Shown in pieces: positions 36,958-47,049 of a stretch of 64,000 bases of DNA. The notes under the pieces were generated by a model. That model worked only from the letters and a program-made list of their open reading frames with translations, had not been told where the DNA came from and did no database searches. The stretch is from contig NZ_CP110644.1 of assembly GCF_026153515.1 (NCBI RefSeq), positions 989,501 to 1,053,500 on the forward strand, in the 5' to 3' direction. How positions within the stretch are numbered: the first letter of the stretch is position 1; the number at the start of each line of letters is the position of its first letter. Position numbers and translations under genes: made by a program. The DNA is from Pseudomonas sp. KU26590. Lineage in GTDB: Bacteria; Pseudomonadota; Gammaproteobacteria; Pseudomonadales; Pseudomonadaceae.

Positions 36958-38338
36958 TACACGGCCTCTTCTACTAATTCGGGAGTTGGCTCGCTGGCCG
37001 GTGGCTGCCAGCCGCGTACGTCGATTTTGCCGGTGACGGCAGCGGAGATTAGGGCAGAGCGGCGCTCTTGGAGCAGCTGTGCAAGCTTCATAGCATTGTC
37101 GATTAGCTCGTCAAATCCATCGACATTTCTATTCAAGAATTCGACTATGGAATTTTGTTCATCTATAGGCGGTAAAGGCGTTGGCGTTTCCGCAATTGTT
37201 CGCAGTGAAAGGTTGTAAATAGTCGTCCCGGTAAGCTGGCTTTCAAAGAAGCGCTTAATCTGCTCTGAGGAAAAAAGATATAGGCAAAATCTTGGTGAAA
37301 GTGACTCAGTACAATTTATATAGGCTGCGCTTTTTCCTAAGATCACCGGCTCGCCACTGTAAAGCGCAAGGTTTCCTATGGTGCCATTTATAGAGATAAG
37401 GACTGTGCTCGAATCAAGCAACACTCGATGTTTTAAAAACTCTTGGCGATTAACTTGCCGAGTTGTTGGGGCGATGGTAATTGCCCCTCCCACAAGATTA
37501 TTCCCATTGATAAAGAAATAATCACCCGCATCGTCATACTCTGGGGTGGAGTGCAAACCATCACCGATCCTAGTGCTGTGGTATTTGAGGCGAGAAACAT
37601 CCCAATGCGCCGGCACCTCGCCTAGCCACTCCACGCCGGAGTCTTTCATTGACACAATGGGGTCGAGGCCTTTGGTGACTGCGTGGGAAATCACGGCCTG
37701 GCGTTTTTCCTTGAGCAGTTCGATCAGGCGCTGCTGCTCTTCGATCAGCGCGTCAATTCGGGCGGTTTCGTGGTCGAGGAAGCGGGCGATTTGGGTTTGC
37801 TCGGCTGTTGTAGGGATCCAAGCAATACCGCCCCGAAGAATTTCCTGAGTGACACTGAATACCTTGACCCCTTTTACACCCATACGTAACTGGGTTCTGA
37901 AGGCGAAAGACTCTAGACAATAGGCAAGAAACCGTGAATTTACGTCCGAATCCAAGCTGTAGATAATCGTGTGATAACCAGCGAAGAGAGGCTCCGTGCC
38001 TGACACATGAGTGAAATTGCCGACGCCTTCAAGGTCCTCCGAGGTATCGGCAAACACAAAATCGCCATAGCTAATACAAGATGATGGCTCTGTTTCCAGA
38101 TACTCCGCAGGCACGCATTTTAGGGCATGTATGTCTTGGTTTACCTCGAAAGGATACAAGGAGTGAACTTCACCATAATTCAGACAAGGGATACCTGTAT
38201 CAGTTAAATCTGCTTTTGTTATCGTCAATCCTTTTCTAAAGCGGCCGAGATACCTGAGCGGTTTAACACCCCAATGTTCAGGTACAACCCCTAGCCACTC
38301 GACCCCAGAATCCCTGTAGTACGAATACGCTGGAAACG

Positions 38339-38342
<4 letters not shown>
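36957..38342 (-). CDS. hsdS: Type I restriction-modification specificity subunit S
   Basis: Chooses the bipartite DNA target of the HsdMSR complex. The 461 residues contain two target-recognition domains, each opened by nearly the same segment: DSGVEWLGVVPEHWGV (about 11-26) and DSGVEWLGEVPAHWDV (about 232-247). Each domain is followed by a coiled-coil spacer (EQTQIARFLDHETARIDALI and EQNSIVEFLNRNVDGFDELI). The recognition domains are AT-richer than the flanks, as is common for exchanged TRDs. Overlaps hsdM by four bases and hsdR by one. Confidence 0.94.
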
Positions 38343-40315
<1,973 letters not shown>

Positions 40316-40505
40316 GCAACAGTTCCTTGAGGCAGGCAAAAAAAGCGAAGTCTAACCCGGCAAACCGCTTAAATGTCCGCAGGCCATCCAGGTTGCGACG
40401 TTTTTTGCAGAGAATGAAGGGTCCCGAGGTGGCAGTGAGACTGCTTCACGGTTTCCGAGTTGGTATTCCCCTAGCGTGGAGCCGTTGATGCTCCCGCACG
40501 GGTTC

Positions 40506-40697
40506 TTAACTGCGGCCAAGGCAATTGGGCAGCAGCCTGCTGCCCAAACAGGCCTCGGCAATCGGGCGTGGCCAAGCTTTAACCAGCGCGGCAGAAACTG
40601 ACAGCGCGATGATTGCCATCAGGATGCCGAAACCCTCCATCGCGTGCCTGCCAGGGTTAATGATGTTAAAGGTCTGCATGTCCTTAGGGACGGTCAT
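40506..40697 (-). CDS. Small single-span membrane protein coupled to the TIR-like gene
   Basis: Predicted 63-residue protein whose ATG shares one base with the stop of the TIR-like gene (TGATG on the minus strand), a classic coupling arrangement. The N-terminal 20 residues are polar (MTVPKDMQTFNIINPGRHAM). A hydrophobic span follows (about 22-39, GFGILMAIIALSVSAALV), then a short basic tail with two cysteines ending LLPNCLGRS. No family recognised. A GTG three bases earlier is in frame. It may be the membrane effector or a partner of the TIR protein. The gene could also be a truncated remnant or a chance frame; evidence is position and the membrane span only. Confidence 0.45.
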   Translation of the reverse strand: MTVPKDMQTFNIINPGRHAMEGFGILMAIIALSVSAALVKAWPRPIAEACLGSRLLPNCLGRS

Positions 40698-41206
40698 CAC
40701 ATGCCCAGCTCTTCGTAGATCCTCCCGACATACCGATGCGGACCCTGCATCTCGCTCTTCGCGTAGCTGGCGACGTAGTTGTCCAGCGCGTACTGAATGA
40801 CTTTTGGCTGGAAAGACACCGAAACGTTGAAGTGTTTTTGCTCGATGAGCGGCTCGGGAATGTTGTCCGTGACGATGTTTCTGCTCTGGCACAGATTCGC
40901 GATGACGATGGGAAGATCGAGTTCGAGAATGACCTCGATTTCATAGGCAAGAAACGAATCCCCGTCGCCGCCTTTGCGACGGCCATCTTCGCTGCCCAGG
41001 AAGATGACTTGCTTGGTGTTGTTCAGCCGCTCGCGCAGTCGGCGTTTGATGGTCTCTGGCGAACTGCTGTCCCGCGCTTCGAACAAATCATGGGCATTGA
41101 AAAAGTCGAAGTCGATCTTCTCATTTACTTTCCAGGCTTTCATCAAGGAGTAATAAGAGAGGTCTTCGCTGGCGAATGCGATGTAGGTCTTGTTGCGATA
41201 ACTCAT
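40697..41206 (-). CDS. TIR-like (MTH538/DUF1863, ThsB-type) domain protein
   Basis: A 169-residue cytoplasmic protein made almost entirely of a TIR-like Rossmann domain. KTYIAFASEDLSYYSLMKAW forms strand A and helix A, DFDFFNAHDLFEARD the next strand and loop, LNNTKQVIFLGSEDG a central strand, and SFLAYEIEVILELDLPIVIAN holds a conserved glutamate (Glu89 or Glu91) where TIR enzymes place catalysis. Relatives include ThsB of Thoeris, which makes cyclic ADP-ribose signals from NAD on infection. No ThsA is nearby. Downstream come a coupled small membrane protein and then hsdMSR on the same strand, a defence setting. Function is inferred. Confidence 0.78.
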   Translation of the reverse strand: MSYRNKTYIAFASEDLSYYSLMKAWKVNEKIDFDFFNAHDLFEARDSSSPETIKRRLRERLNNTKQVIFLGSEDGRRKGGDGDSFLAYEIEVILELDLPIVIANLCQSRNIVTDNIPEPLIEQKHFNVSVSFQPKVIQYALDNYVASYAKSEMQGPHRYVGRIYEELGM

Positions 41207-41327
41207 GACGAACTTCCTGTATTGAGACGAAGACGGTTCTTTTCGCTTCGTTGGTTAGGCGCTCAGTCCATTGATTGCCGATTTACGCGCGCACTGAGGC
41301 GCCGCGCGGGTTAGCGGTGGGACATAT

Positions 41328-41570
41328 TCATGGGAAGTTAAAAAGCCGGCTTGTGGCCGGCTTCTCGGTGACGGGTTTGATTAGTTTTTGGCTAACCGCA
41401 CCCGTCCGCAAAAGTGCGCGCTGCGAGGAGGCGCTTGTAAGGTAGACCGGGCACGTCACGGAGACGGTGCCAGGTCGATCATCCATCCGCGTGTGGCCGA
41501 CGGGTGCTGAAACGAAGGCGTGCAGGATACCCATGTTGTTCACGTCTGCCCAGTTCTGAAACACGCTCAT
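41328..41570 (-). CDS. Small protein coupled to the S24 repressor gene (uncertain)
   Basis: An 80-residue frame starting MSVFQNWADVNNMGILHAFV whose ATG overlaps the repressor stop by four bases (ATGA). No family recognised. The overlap and the open frame favour a real, coupled gene, but its last 11 codons lie within the hairpin at 41342-41363 that looks like the operon terminator, which argues against full translation or for an overlapping arrangement. Composition is similar to its neighbours. Confidence 0.4.
   Translation of the reverse strand: MSVFQNWADVNNMGILHAFVSAPVGHTRMDDRPGTVSVTCPVYLTSASSQRALLRTGAVSQKLIKPVTEKPATSRLFNFP
41337..41363 (-). terminator. Intrinsic terminator after the S24 repressor
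   Basis: On the minus strand AAGCCGGCC-ACA-AGCCGGCTTTTTAAC forms a stem with a run of five T. It would end transcripts from the repressor gene and protect the TIR-like gene further down from read-through. Confidence 0.72.
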
Positions 41571-42301
41571 TCCGCGCCTCGCCGCAACGTTGCCGGATGG
41601 CGGCGGTTGTTGAGCGTCGACCACCAGAAGATCCACCCCAGAATCTGAATGTGCTGCGCCTGCACCTGTTCGGCGCTGAAGATCTCGTCGGGGTACTCGG
41701 CGCAATTGTGGCTACGCAGGCGCAAACCGCCGCCCGGCAGGCGATACAGGTATTTCACCCGCAGCATGCCGTCGTGTTCGAGGGCGTACATTTCCCCGTC
41801 GATGACCTGCACCCGGCCGCGATCGATGCCGATCAACGAACCGTCCTGGATTTTGTCCGCCATGCTGTTGCCGACCATCGCCACGCAAATGGCGTTGTGC
41901 AGCTCCACGTCCATGGTTTCAAGCACGCGTCGGGACAGGCGTACTTTGTGGTTATGGATTTCGCCCACTGCCGTGCGGCCGGAGCTTTGCGTCTGCAACT
42001 CGGTGTAGACCGGCATTTCCAGTTCTTCGCGCACGCTTCGCTCGGCCCGGACTGGTTGAGTGTCTGGCTGCTCGGCAATTATGCGGTCGGCTCCAGGGTG
42101 CTTGGGGCCTTCGCCGCTGCGCAGCCAGCGGGCGTTGACGCTCAGCAGTTCCGCGACTTCTTCAATGCGCGCCATGGGGATGCCGCGCTTGAACCAGTTG
42201 TTCACGTGTTGCGGCGTTACTTTTCGGTTGGCGGCAAAGTCCGTTGCGGAGAGATGGCACTCTCGCAGAAGGCCGCGCAGTCGATCACCTGATGTATTCA
42301 T
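41567..42301 (-). CDS. XRE/S24-peptidase family repressor, PrtR-like
   Basis: A 244-residue LexA/CI-type repressor. The N-terminal HTH (about 7-60) includes DFAANRKVTPQHVNNWFKRG. The C-terminal S24 peptidase domain has the catalytic Ser146 in VAMVGNSMADKIQDGSLIGI and Lys183 in GMLRVKYLYRLPG. Such proteins (PrtR of pyocin loci, phage CI) are inactivated by RecA-stimulated self-cleavage after DNA damage. No Ala-Gly or Cys-Gly dipeptide is seen in the linker (65-130), so the cleavage site is not obvious. No prophage or pyocin genes adjoin it. The operator-like repeat at 42338 suggests autoregulation. Confidence 0.87.
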   Translation of the reverse strand: MNTSGDRLRGLLRECHLSATDFAANRKVTPQHVNNWFKRGIPMARIEEVAELLSVNARWLRSGEGPKHPGADRIIAEQPDTQPVRAERSVREELEMPVYTELQTQSSGRTAVGEIHNHKVRLSRRVLETMDVELHNAICVAMVGNSMADKIQDGSLIGIDRGRVQVIDGEMYALEHDGMLRVKYLYRLPGGGLRLRSHNCAEYPDEIFSAEQVQAQHIQILGWIFWWSTLNNRRHPATLRRGAE

Positions 42302-42337
42302 GGCCCGAAGTTTACGGCGGCTTGAAGCGCGTTTAAA

Positions 42338-42352
42338 TGAACGAAGTGTTCA
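42338..42352. promoter_or_regulatory. Operator candidate of the S24 repressor
   Basis: TGAAC-GAAGT-GTTCA, a perfect inverted repeat 37 bases upstream of the repressor start. GTTCAAA recurs as single sites at 42348, 42546 and 42661 in the 441-base gap before ppa, which holds no gene that I can support. Confidence 0.5.
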
Positions 42353-42742
42353 AATGAGCACGCCGTCATGCTTGAACGTGAATGTAGGGATTACAACCTT
42401 CGGCGGTTTTTGTAGGCCGATTCGTTTACTGTTTTCTTTTGCATCAACAATGGTTGAAGTCGATGGGATTCATGAGCGTGAGCGATTCACGGCCATTGGG
42501 GCCTGATTTGAGCGGCTGCGAGGGAAGTTTCAATCCCGCGATATTGTTCAAATAAGAAAAGCACACGGCCCAATTAAACACGCTGTGTGTGCAAAGCGAT
42601 TTTTAAACATTTGTGTAATGACGGCGGGCGAAAAAAAAACGGGATTTACGGGGGAGGGGTGTTCAAACAGCAGAAGCCGGGGACAGGCGCGTCAAGCATG
42701 GCCCCGTCGAAGCGGCGGGCGCTTCGGCGGGGCACAACCGGA

Positions 42743-43270
42743 TCAGCCCTTGTAGGCCGCGACCGATTTGGTGATCGCTTCGCGAGCGGCGTCAGCACCA
42801 GCCCACCCTTCGATTTTCACCCATTTGCCTTTTTCGAGGTCTTTGTAGTTCGCGAAGAAGTGCTCGATCTGCTGGATCAGCAGCGCTGGCAGATCGGTGT
42901 ATTCCTTCACGTCCACGTACAGCTGGGACAGCTTGTCGTGGGGGACTGCGATGATTTTGGCATCGCCGCCGCCGTCGTCGGTCATGTTCAGCACGCCGAC
43001 CGGGCGGGCGCGAATCACGGAACCCGGGGTCACCGGATAAGGCGTCACGACCAGCACGTCGAGGGGGTCGCCGTCGTCAGCCAGGGTGTTGGGGATGAAA
43101 CCGTAGTTGGCCGGGTAGAACATCGGGGTGGCCATGAAACGGTCAACGAAAAGGCAGTCGCTATCTTTGTCGATTTCATACTTGATCGGCGCGTGGTTGG
43201 CCGGGATCTCGATTGCGACGTAGATGTCATTCGGCAGGTCTTTACCGGCCGGAATTTTGCTGTAGCTCAT
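42743..43270 (-). CDS. ppa: Inorganic pyrophosphatase
   Basis: Hydrolyses pyrophosphate from biosynthesis, driving nucleotide and protein synthesis. The 175-residue family I enzyme has [20 protein letters not shown] at the N terminus and the metal-binding signature [19 protein letters not shown] (Asp residues about 66-71), with [12 protein letters not shown] following. Length matches E. coli Ppa. Single gene, probably with its own promoter; it marks the right border of the accessory region. Confidence 0.97.
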   Translation of the reverse strand: MSYSKIPAGKDLPNDIYVAIEIPANHAPIKYEIDKDSDCLFVDRFMATPMFYPANYGFIPNTLADDGDPLDVLVVTPYPVTPGSVIRARPVGVLNMTDDGGGDAKIIAVPHDKLSQLYVDVKEYTDLPALLIQQIEHFFANYKDLEKGKWVKIEGWAGADAAREAITKSVAAYKG

Positions 43271-43377
43271 TGGGCTTTGCCCCCTTGGTTGACCATTCAG
43301 AATCTGGCATGCAACGCCAAAAAGTGGCCCGGATTATAGGCACATTCCTGAAGCGTTGCCATGCGTGAAGGCTGGCT

Positions 43378-44196
43378 TCAGGCGTCGTGTTGAGCCTGAT
43401 AGACCGGGTTGTCGCGCTGAAGTGCCGTCAGCCGCGCCAGCGGATCCTGCCGATAGAACGCTTTCAGTTGCCCGTAGACGGCGGGATAGGCCTCGACGAG
43501 CAAATCCGGTGCGCTGAAGAAGTATTCGCTGATGACCGCGAAAAATTCCGCGGGGTTTTCCGCAGCGTAGGGGTCGATGGCTGTTTCGACGTCGGGGTTG
43601 GCGTCGAGTTGCCGATTGAGATCGTCGTACGCGCTCTGCATGGCGCTGGCCCAGTCACTGACGCGCATGTCGTGGTGCAGCGGCGGCAGGCCGTTTGCCT
43701 CGCCGTTGAGCATGTCCAGCTTGTGCGCCAGTTCGTGGATCACCAGGTTATAGGCTTCCCACCCGCCGCTGGTCAGCACACCGGGCCAGGCCAGAATCAC
43801 CGGCCCTTGGGACCACGCCTCTCCGCTGTGCTCGCCGTCCCATTCATGCTCGACGCCGCTGGCGTCGCGATGGCGTTGCGGGCTGATGAAGTCGTCGCCG
43901 TAAAGAATGATCTCGTGAAAACCCTGATACCAGTTCAGATCGCCCAGGGCGAGTAACGGCAGCTGTGCCTGAGCGGTAAGAAACAGACGCGATTCGTCAT
44001 CCAGGTCGACGCCTTCCAGCGCGGTCAGGTGTTTGGCTTGGAGAAACAGCACGCAACTGTCGAGCAGGTAGCGGTCCTCTTCGGCGCTCAGGCCGTCGAG
44101 GATCGGCAGGCGCTGGCGCACACGCTCCCACAGTTGCGGATCGACCGGATGGCGGGCCAGCGTGCGCCGTTTGCGCCATTCCCGCAGCGACCACAT
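43378..44196 (-). CDS. mtfA: Zinc-dependent peptidase, MtfA family
   Basis: Cytoplasmic metallopeptidase related to E. coli MtfA, which binds the glucose repressor Mlc and cleaves peptides. The 272 residues carry the zinc motif HELAH (154-158) in LVIHELAHKLDMLNGEANGL, and a downstream Glu in YAAENPAEFFAVISEYFF as third ligand. The N-terminal domain (1-90) contains LFLTAQAQLPLL. It begins 4 bases after the DedA gene stop on the same strand, so the two form an operon. Whether it acts on an Mlc-like protein in Pseudomonas is unknown. Confidence 0.88.
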   Translation of the reverse strand: MWSLREWRKRRTLARHPVDPQLWERVRQRLPILDGLSAEEDRYLLDSCVLFLQAKHLTALEGVDLDDESRLFLTAQAQLPLLALGDLNWYQGFHEIILYGDDFISPQRHRDASGVEHEWDGEHSGEAWSQGPVILAWPGVLTSGGWEAYNLVIHELAHKLDMLNGEANGLPPLHHDMRVSDWASAMQSAYDDLNRQLDANPDVETAIDPYAAENPAEFFAVISEYFFSAPDLLVEAYPAVYGQLKAFYRQDPLARLTALQRDNPVYQAQHDA

Positions 44197-44200
44197 GGGA

Positions 44201-44848
44201 TCAGCGCACCTCGGAAGAGCGACCTGCGCGGCTGCGGATCAGACCGATGATCATCGGCAGCAGCGAGAGCAGAATGATCGCCAGTACCAGCAGCGTCAGG
44301 TTTTTCTTGATGAACGGGATATTGCCGAAGAAGAAGCCCAAAGTGACCAGCCCGCCGACCCACAGCACCGAGCCCAATACGCTGAAACCGAGAAAGCGCA
44401 GGTAAGGCATGCGGCCAAGACCGGCCACGAAGGGGGCGAAGGTGCGGATGATCGGCAGGAAGCGCGCGAGGGTAACGGTCTTGCCGCCGTGGCGACCGTA
44501 GAATTCCTGGGTTTTGGTCAGGTAATCCCGACGAAAGATTTTCGAATTCGGGTTGCTGAACAGCTTGTCGCCAGCCGTGCGGCCGATGATGTAGTTGGTG
44601 CTGTCGCCGAGTATCGCTGCTGCCATCAGCAGGCACCCCAGCAACACCGGATCCATGCCGCCACCGGCCGCCACGGCGCCCGCGATGAACAGCAGCGAAT
44701 CGCCCGGCAGGAACGGCATGACCACCAGGCCGGTTTCGCAAAAGATCACCAGAAACAGAATCGCGTAAACCCAGGTGCCGTATTGGGTCACAAGCAGGTC
44801 TAGGTAAACGTCGAGGTGAAGAATCAGATCAAGCGGATTGAAATCCAT
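44201..44848 (-). CDS. DedA-family inner membrane protein
   Basis: A 215-residue membrane protein. Starting at MDFNPLDLILHLDVYLDLLV, it has the DedA core: FCETGLVVMPFLPGDSLLF, GDSTNYIIGRTAGDKLF, and RFLPIIRTFAPFVAGLGRMP with the conserved Arg residues thought to matter for lipid flipping or proton coupling, then two C-terminal spans. The DedA family includes undecaprenyl phosphate and phospholipid translocases. Start chosen by family; open frame upstream is REPIN-derived. Operon with mtfA. Confidence 0.9.
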   Translation of the reverse strand: MDFNPLDLILHLDVYLDLLVTQYGTWVYAILFLVIFCETGLVVMPFLPGDSLLFIAGAVAAGGGMDPVLLGCLLMAAAILGDSTNYIIGRTAGDKLFSNPNSKIFRRDYLTKTQEFYGRHGGKTVTLARFLPIIRTFAPFVAGLGRMPYLRFLGFSVLGSVLWVGGLVTLGFFFGNIPFIKKNLTLLVLAIILLSLLPMIIGLIRSRAGRSSEVR

Positions 44849-45011
44849 GTAGGCACCTGGTTTGAGACCCGATCCGGGTCGTGCGGGGCGAAGAGGGGAA
44901 ATGTGCGCGGCATTATAGAGGCATGCAATGCAATTATGGCGCTCGACATGCCGCCCCCTTTCACTCCCGCAGGGTTTGCGTCTGCTACGTGTCAGCGGCG
45001 GGTACGAACCG

Positions 45012-45142
45012 GTAGGAGCGTGGCTTGTCCCGCGATCGGCTGCGCAGCAGCCGTAATCCTGCCGCCGCGCGATTATGGATAGCCCGCATTGGCCGGATTG
45101 CTGCCGCTGCGCGCCAGATCGCGGGACAAGCCACGCTCCTAC
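45012..45142. repeat. Intact REPIN (GGAGCGTGGCTTGTCCCGCGATC type)
   Basis: Left arm GTAGGAGCGTGGCTTGTCCC at 45012 and right arm GGGACAAGCCACGCTCCTAC ending 45142. Same family as the REPIN split by the IS at 16951. It occupies most of the 367-base gap between the DedA gene and the aldehyde dehydrogenase gene. Confidence 0.87.
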
Positions 45143-45171
45143 ACGTTGCATTGCCGAAACCCTGTAACAAA

Positions 45172-45193
45172 AACGGCCTCCGAAGAGGCCGTT
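45172..45193 (-). terminator. Intrinsic terminator of the aldehyde dehydrogenase gene
   Basis: AACGGCCTC-TTCG-GAGGCCGTT on the minus strand, with UUCG-type loop and a following T-run (AAAAA at 45169-45173 on the plus strand). It lies 23 bases after the stop codon. Confidence 0.85.
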
Positions 45194-45215
45194 GCTTGTC
45201 ACCTGAACACGCTAA

Positions 45216-46736
45216 TCAAAAGAAGCCCAGCGGATTGATGTCGTAGCTCACCAGCAGGTTCTTGGTCTGCTGATAGTGCTCAAGCGCGACCTTGTGGGTT
45301 TCGCGGCCGACGCCGGATTTCTTGTAACCGCCGAACGCCGCATGGGCGGGATACAGGTGGTAGCAGTTGGTCCACACGCGACCGGCCTTGATTGCCCGGC
45401 CTACGCGATACGCGCGATTGATGTCGCGGGTCCAGACGCCGGCACCCAGGCCGAACTCGGTGTCGTTGGCAATGGCCAGGGCTTCCGCTTCGTCCTTAAA
45501 GGTGGTCACGCTCACCACCGGGCCGAAGATTTCTTCCTGGAAAACGCGCATCTTGTTGTTGCCTTTCAGCAGCGTCGGCTGGATGTAGTAGCCGGTGGCC
45601 AGCGAGCCTTCGAGCTTCTCGACCTTGCCGCCGGTCAGCAGCTCGGCGCCTTCGCTCTGAGCGATTTCGAGGTACGAAAGGATCTTGTCGAACTGCTGCT
45701 GCGACGCCTGCGCGCCGACCATGGTCTCAGTGTCCAGCGGATCGCCGCGCTGGATCTTCAGGACCTTCTTCATCACCACTTCCATGAACTGCGGGTAGAT
45801 CGATTCCTGAACCAGGCAACGCGACGGGCACGTGCAGACTTCGCCCTGGTTGAAGAACGCCAGCACCACGCCTTCAGCAGCTTTGTCGATGAACTCCGGC
45901 TCGGCCTGCATGATGTCTTCGAAGAAGATGTTCGGCGACTTGCCGCCCAGCTCCACGGTGGACGGGATGATGCTGTCGGCCGCCAGTTTCATGATGTGCG
46001 AACCCACCGGCGTCGAACCGGTGAAAGCGATCTTGGCGATACGCTTGCTGCTGGCCAGCGCTTCACCGGCCTCGCGGCCATAACCCTGCACCACGTTGAG
46101 CACGCCTTTTGGCAGCAGATCGCCGATCAGCTCCATCAGCACGGTGATGCCCAGCGGCGTTTGCTCGGCCGGTTTGAGCACGATGCAGTTACCGGCGGCG
46201 AGGGCGGGCGCGAGTTTCCAGGCGGCCATCAACAGCGGGAAGTTCCACGGGATGATCTGCCCGACCACGCCCAGCGGCTCGTGAATGTGATACGCCACGG
46301 TGTTGCCGTCGATCTCCGCAGCGGAGCCTTCCTGGGCACGCAGCACACCGGCGAAATAACGGAAGTGGTCGACTGCCAGCGGGATGTCCGCGTTGAGGGT
46401 TTCGCGCACGGCTTTACCGTTGTCCCAGGTCTCGGTGACGGCCAGCAACTCCAGGTTCTGTTCGATGCGGTCAGCGATTTTCAGCAGGGTCAGCGAGCGT
46501 TCCTGCACCGAGGTTTTGCCCCACGCATCGGCCGCGGCATGGGCGGCGTCGAGGGCTTTGTCGATGTCTTCGGCGCTGGAGCGTGGAAATTCTGCGATCA
46601 GCTTGCCGGTGATCGGCGAGATGTTTTCGAAGTATTGGCCTTTGACCGGCGGCACAAATTCGCCACCGATGTAGTTGCCGTACTGGGTCTTGAAGGTAAC
46701 GATTGAGCCTTCAGTACCGGGGTGGGCATAACGCAT
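45216..46736 (-). CDS. NAD-dependent aldehyde dehydrogenase, ExaC/AcoD-like
   Basis: Oxidises acetaldehyde or similar aldehydes to acids, typically during ethanol or acetoin use. The 506 residues show the ALDH fold: [47 protein letters not shown] with the general-base Glu, and [11 protein letters not shown] with Cys301/Cys303, the usual double cysteine of the ExaC/AldB group. The start [20 protein letters not shown] with GGAGA upstream is chosen over a longer frame. A sigma-54 promoter lies at 46817-46832, and the divergent AcoR-like activator is its likely regulator. Confidence 0.93.
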   Translation of the reverse strand: MRYAHPGTEGSIVTFKTQYGNYIGGEFVPPVKGQYFENISPITGKLIAEFPRSSAEDIDKALDAAHAAADAWGKTSVQERSLTLLKIADRIEQNLELLAVTETWDNGKAVRETLNADIPLAVDHFRYFAGVLRAQEGSAAEIDGNTVAYHIHEPLGVVGQIIPWNFPLLMAAWKLAPALAAGNCIVLKPAEQTPLGITVLMELIGDLLPKGVLNVVQGYGREAGEALASSKRIAKIAFTGSTPVGSHIMKLAADSIIPSTVELGGKSPNIFFEDIMQAEPEFIDKAAEGVVLAFFNQGEVCTCPSRCLVQESIYPQFMEVVMKKVLKIQRGDPLDTETMVGAQASQQQFDKILSYLEIAQSEGAELLTGGKVEKLEGSLATGYYIQPTLLKGNNKMRVFQEEIFGPVVSVTTFKDEAEALAIANDTEFGLGAGVWTRDINRAYRVGRAIKAGRVWTNCYHLYPAHAAFGGYKKSGVGRETHKVALEHYQQTKNLLVSYDINPLGFF

Positions 46737-46816
46737 GGTGAATATCTCCTTGCTCTTGTGATTGTCTGGGGATAACGCGTTGCGGCGCATAGTTAGGTCG
46801 CATGGGTAGAGCGTAG

Positions 46817-46832
46817 AGCAAAGCGCGGGCCA
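46817..46832 (-). promoter_or_regulatory. Sigma-54 promoter for the aldehyde dehydrogenase gene
   Basis: On the minus strand TGGCCCGCGCTTTGCT fits TGGCACG-N4-TTGCW, with a single C-for-A change in the -24 element and exact -24/-12 spacing. It is about 80 bases before the ATG at 46736, and the divergent gene encodes a sigma-54 activator. Confidence 0.75.
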
Positions 46833-46919
46833 CTGCCGTCCGGTGCCCGTTTTATGGGGGTTTTGTCCATGGGTCGTGTGGTCCTGGCCGAGTGGTGTAT
46901 CAACGGCGGGGCGGCCGGA

Positions 46920-46946
46920 GTGACACTTTGTACCCTTTGCGTGACA
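46920..46946. promoter_or_regulatory. Possible activator sites (two GTGACA direct repeats)
   Basis: GTGACA at 46920-46925 and 46941-46946, 21 bases apart (two helical turns), about 100 bases upstream of the -24 element at a typical enhancer distance. Inference from position and phasing. Confidence 0.4.
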
Positions 46947-47049
46947 GCTTGGCTGACCCCGCCTTTCGCAGCATTGCAATGAATCCGGGCGAGGAGGATG
47001 CTGAGTCGCGAATCCTCCGCAGAGCCCCGGCTCAGGATGAAAAATAAAA

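Noticed and set aside
40506..40892. Longer 128-codon version of the small membrane protein
   Set aside because: Upstream part overlaps the TIR-like gene in another frame and has no family features; the coupled ATG at 40697 is a better start.
41328..41705. Longer 125-codon version of the frame after the S24 repressor
   Set aside because: The extra 45 codons lie inside the repressor gene; only the part from 41570 is plausible.
44849..45202. N-terminal extension of the DedA protein
   Set aside because: The extension is translated from REPIN sequence; the family start MDFNPLDLIL is at 44848.
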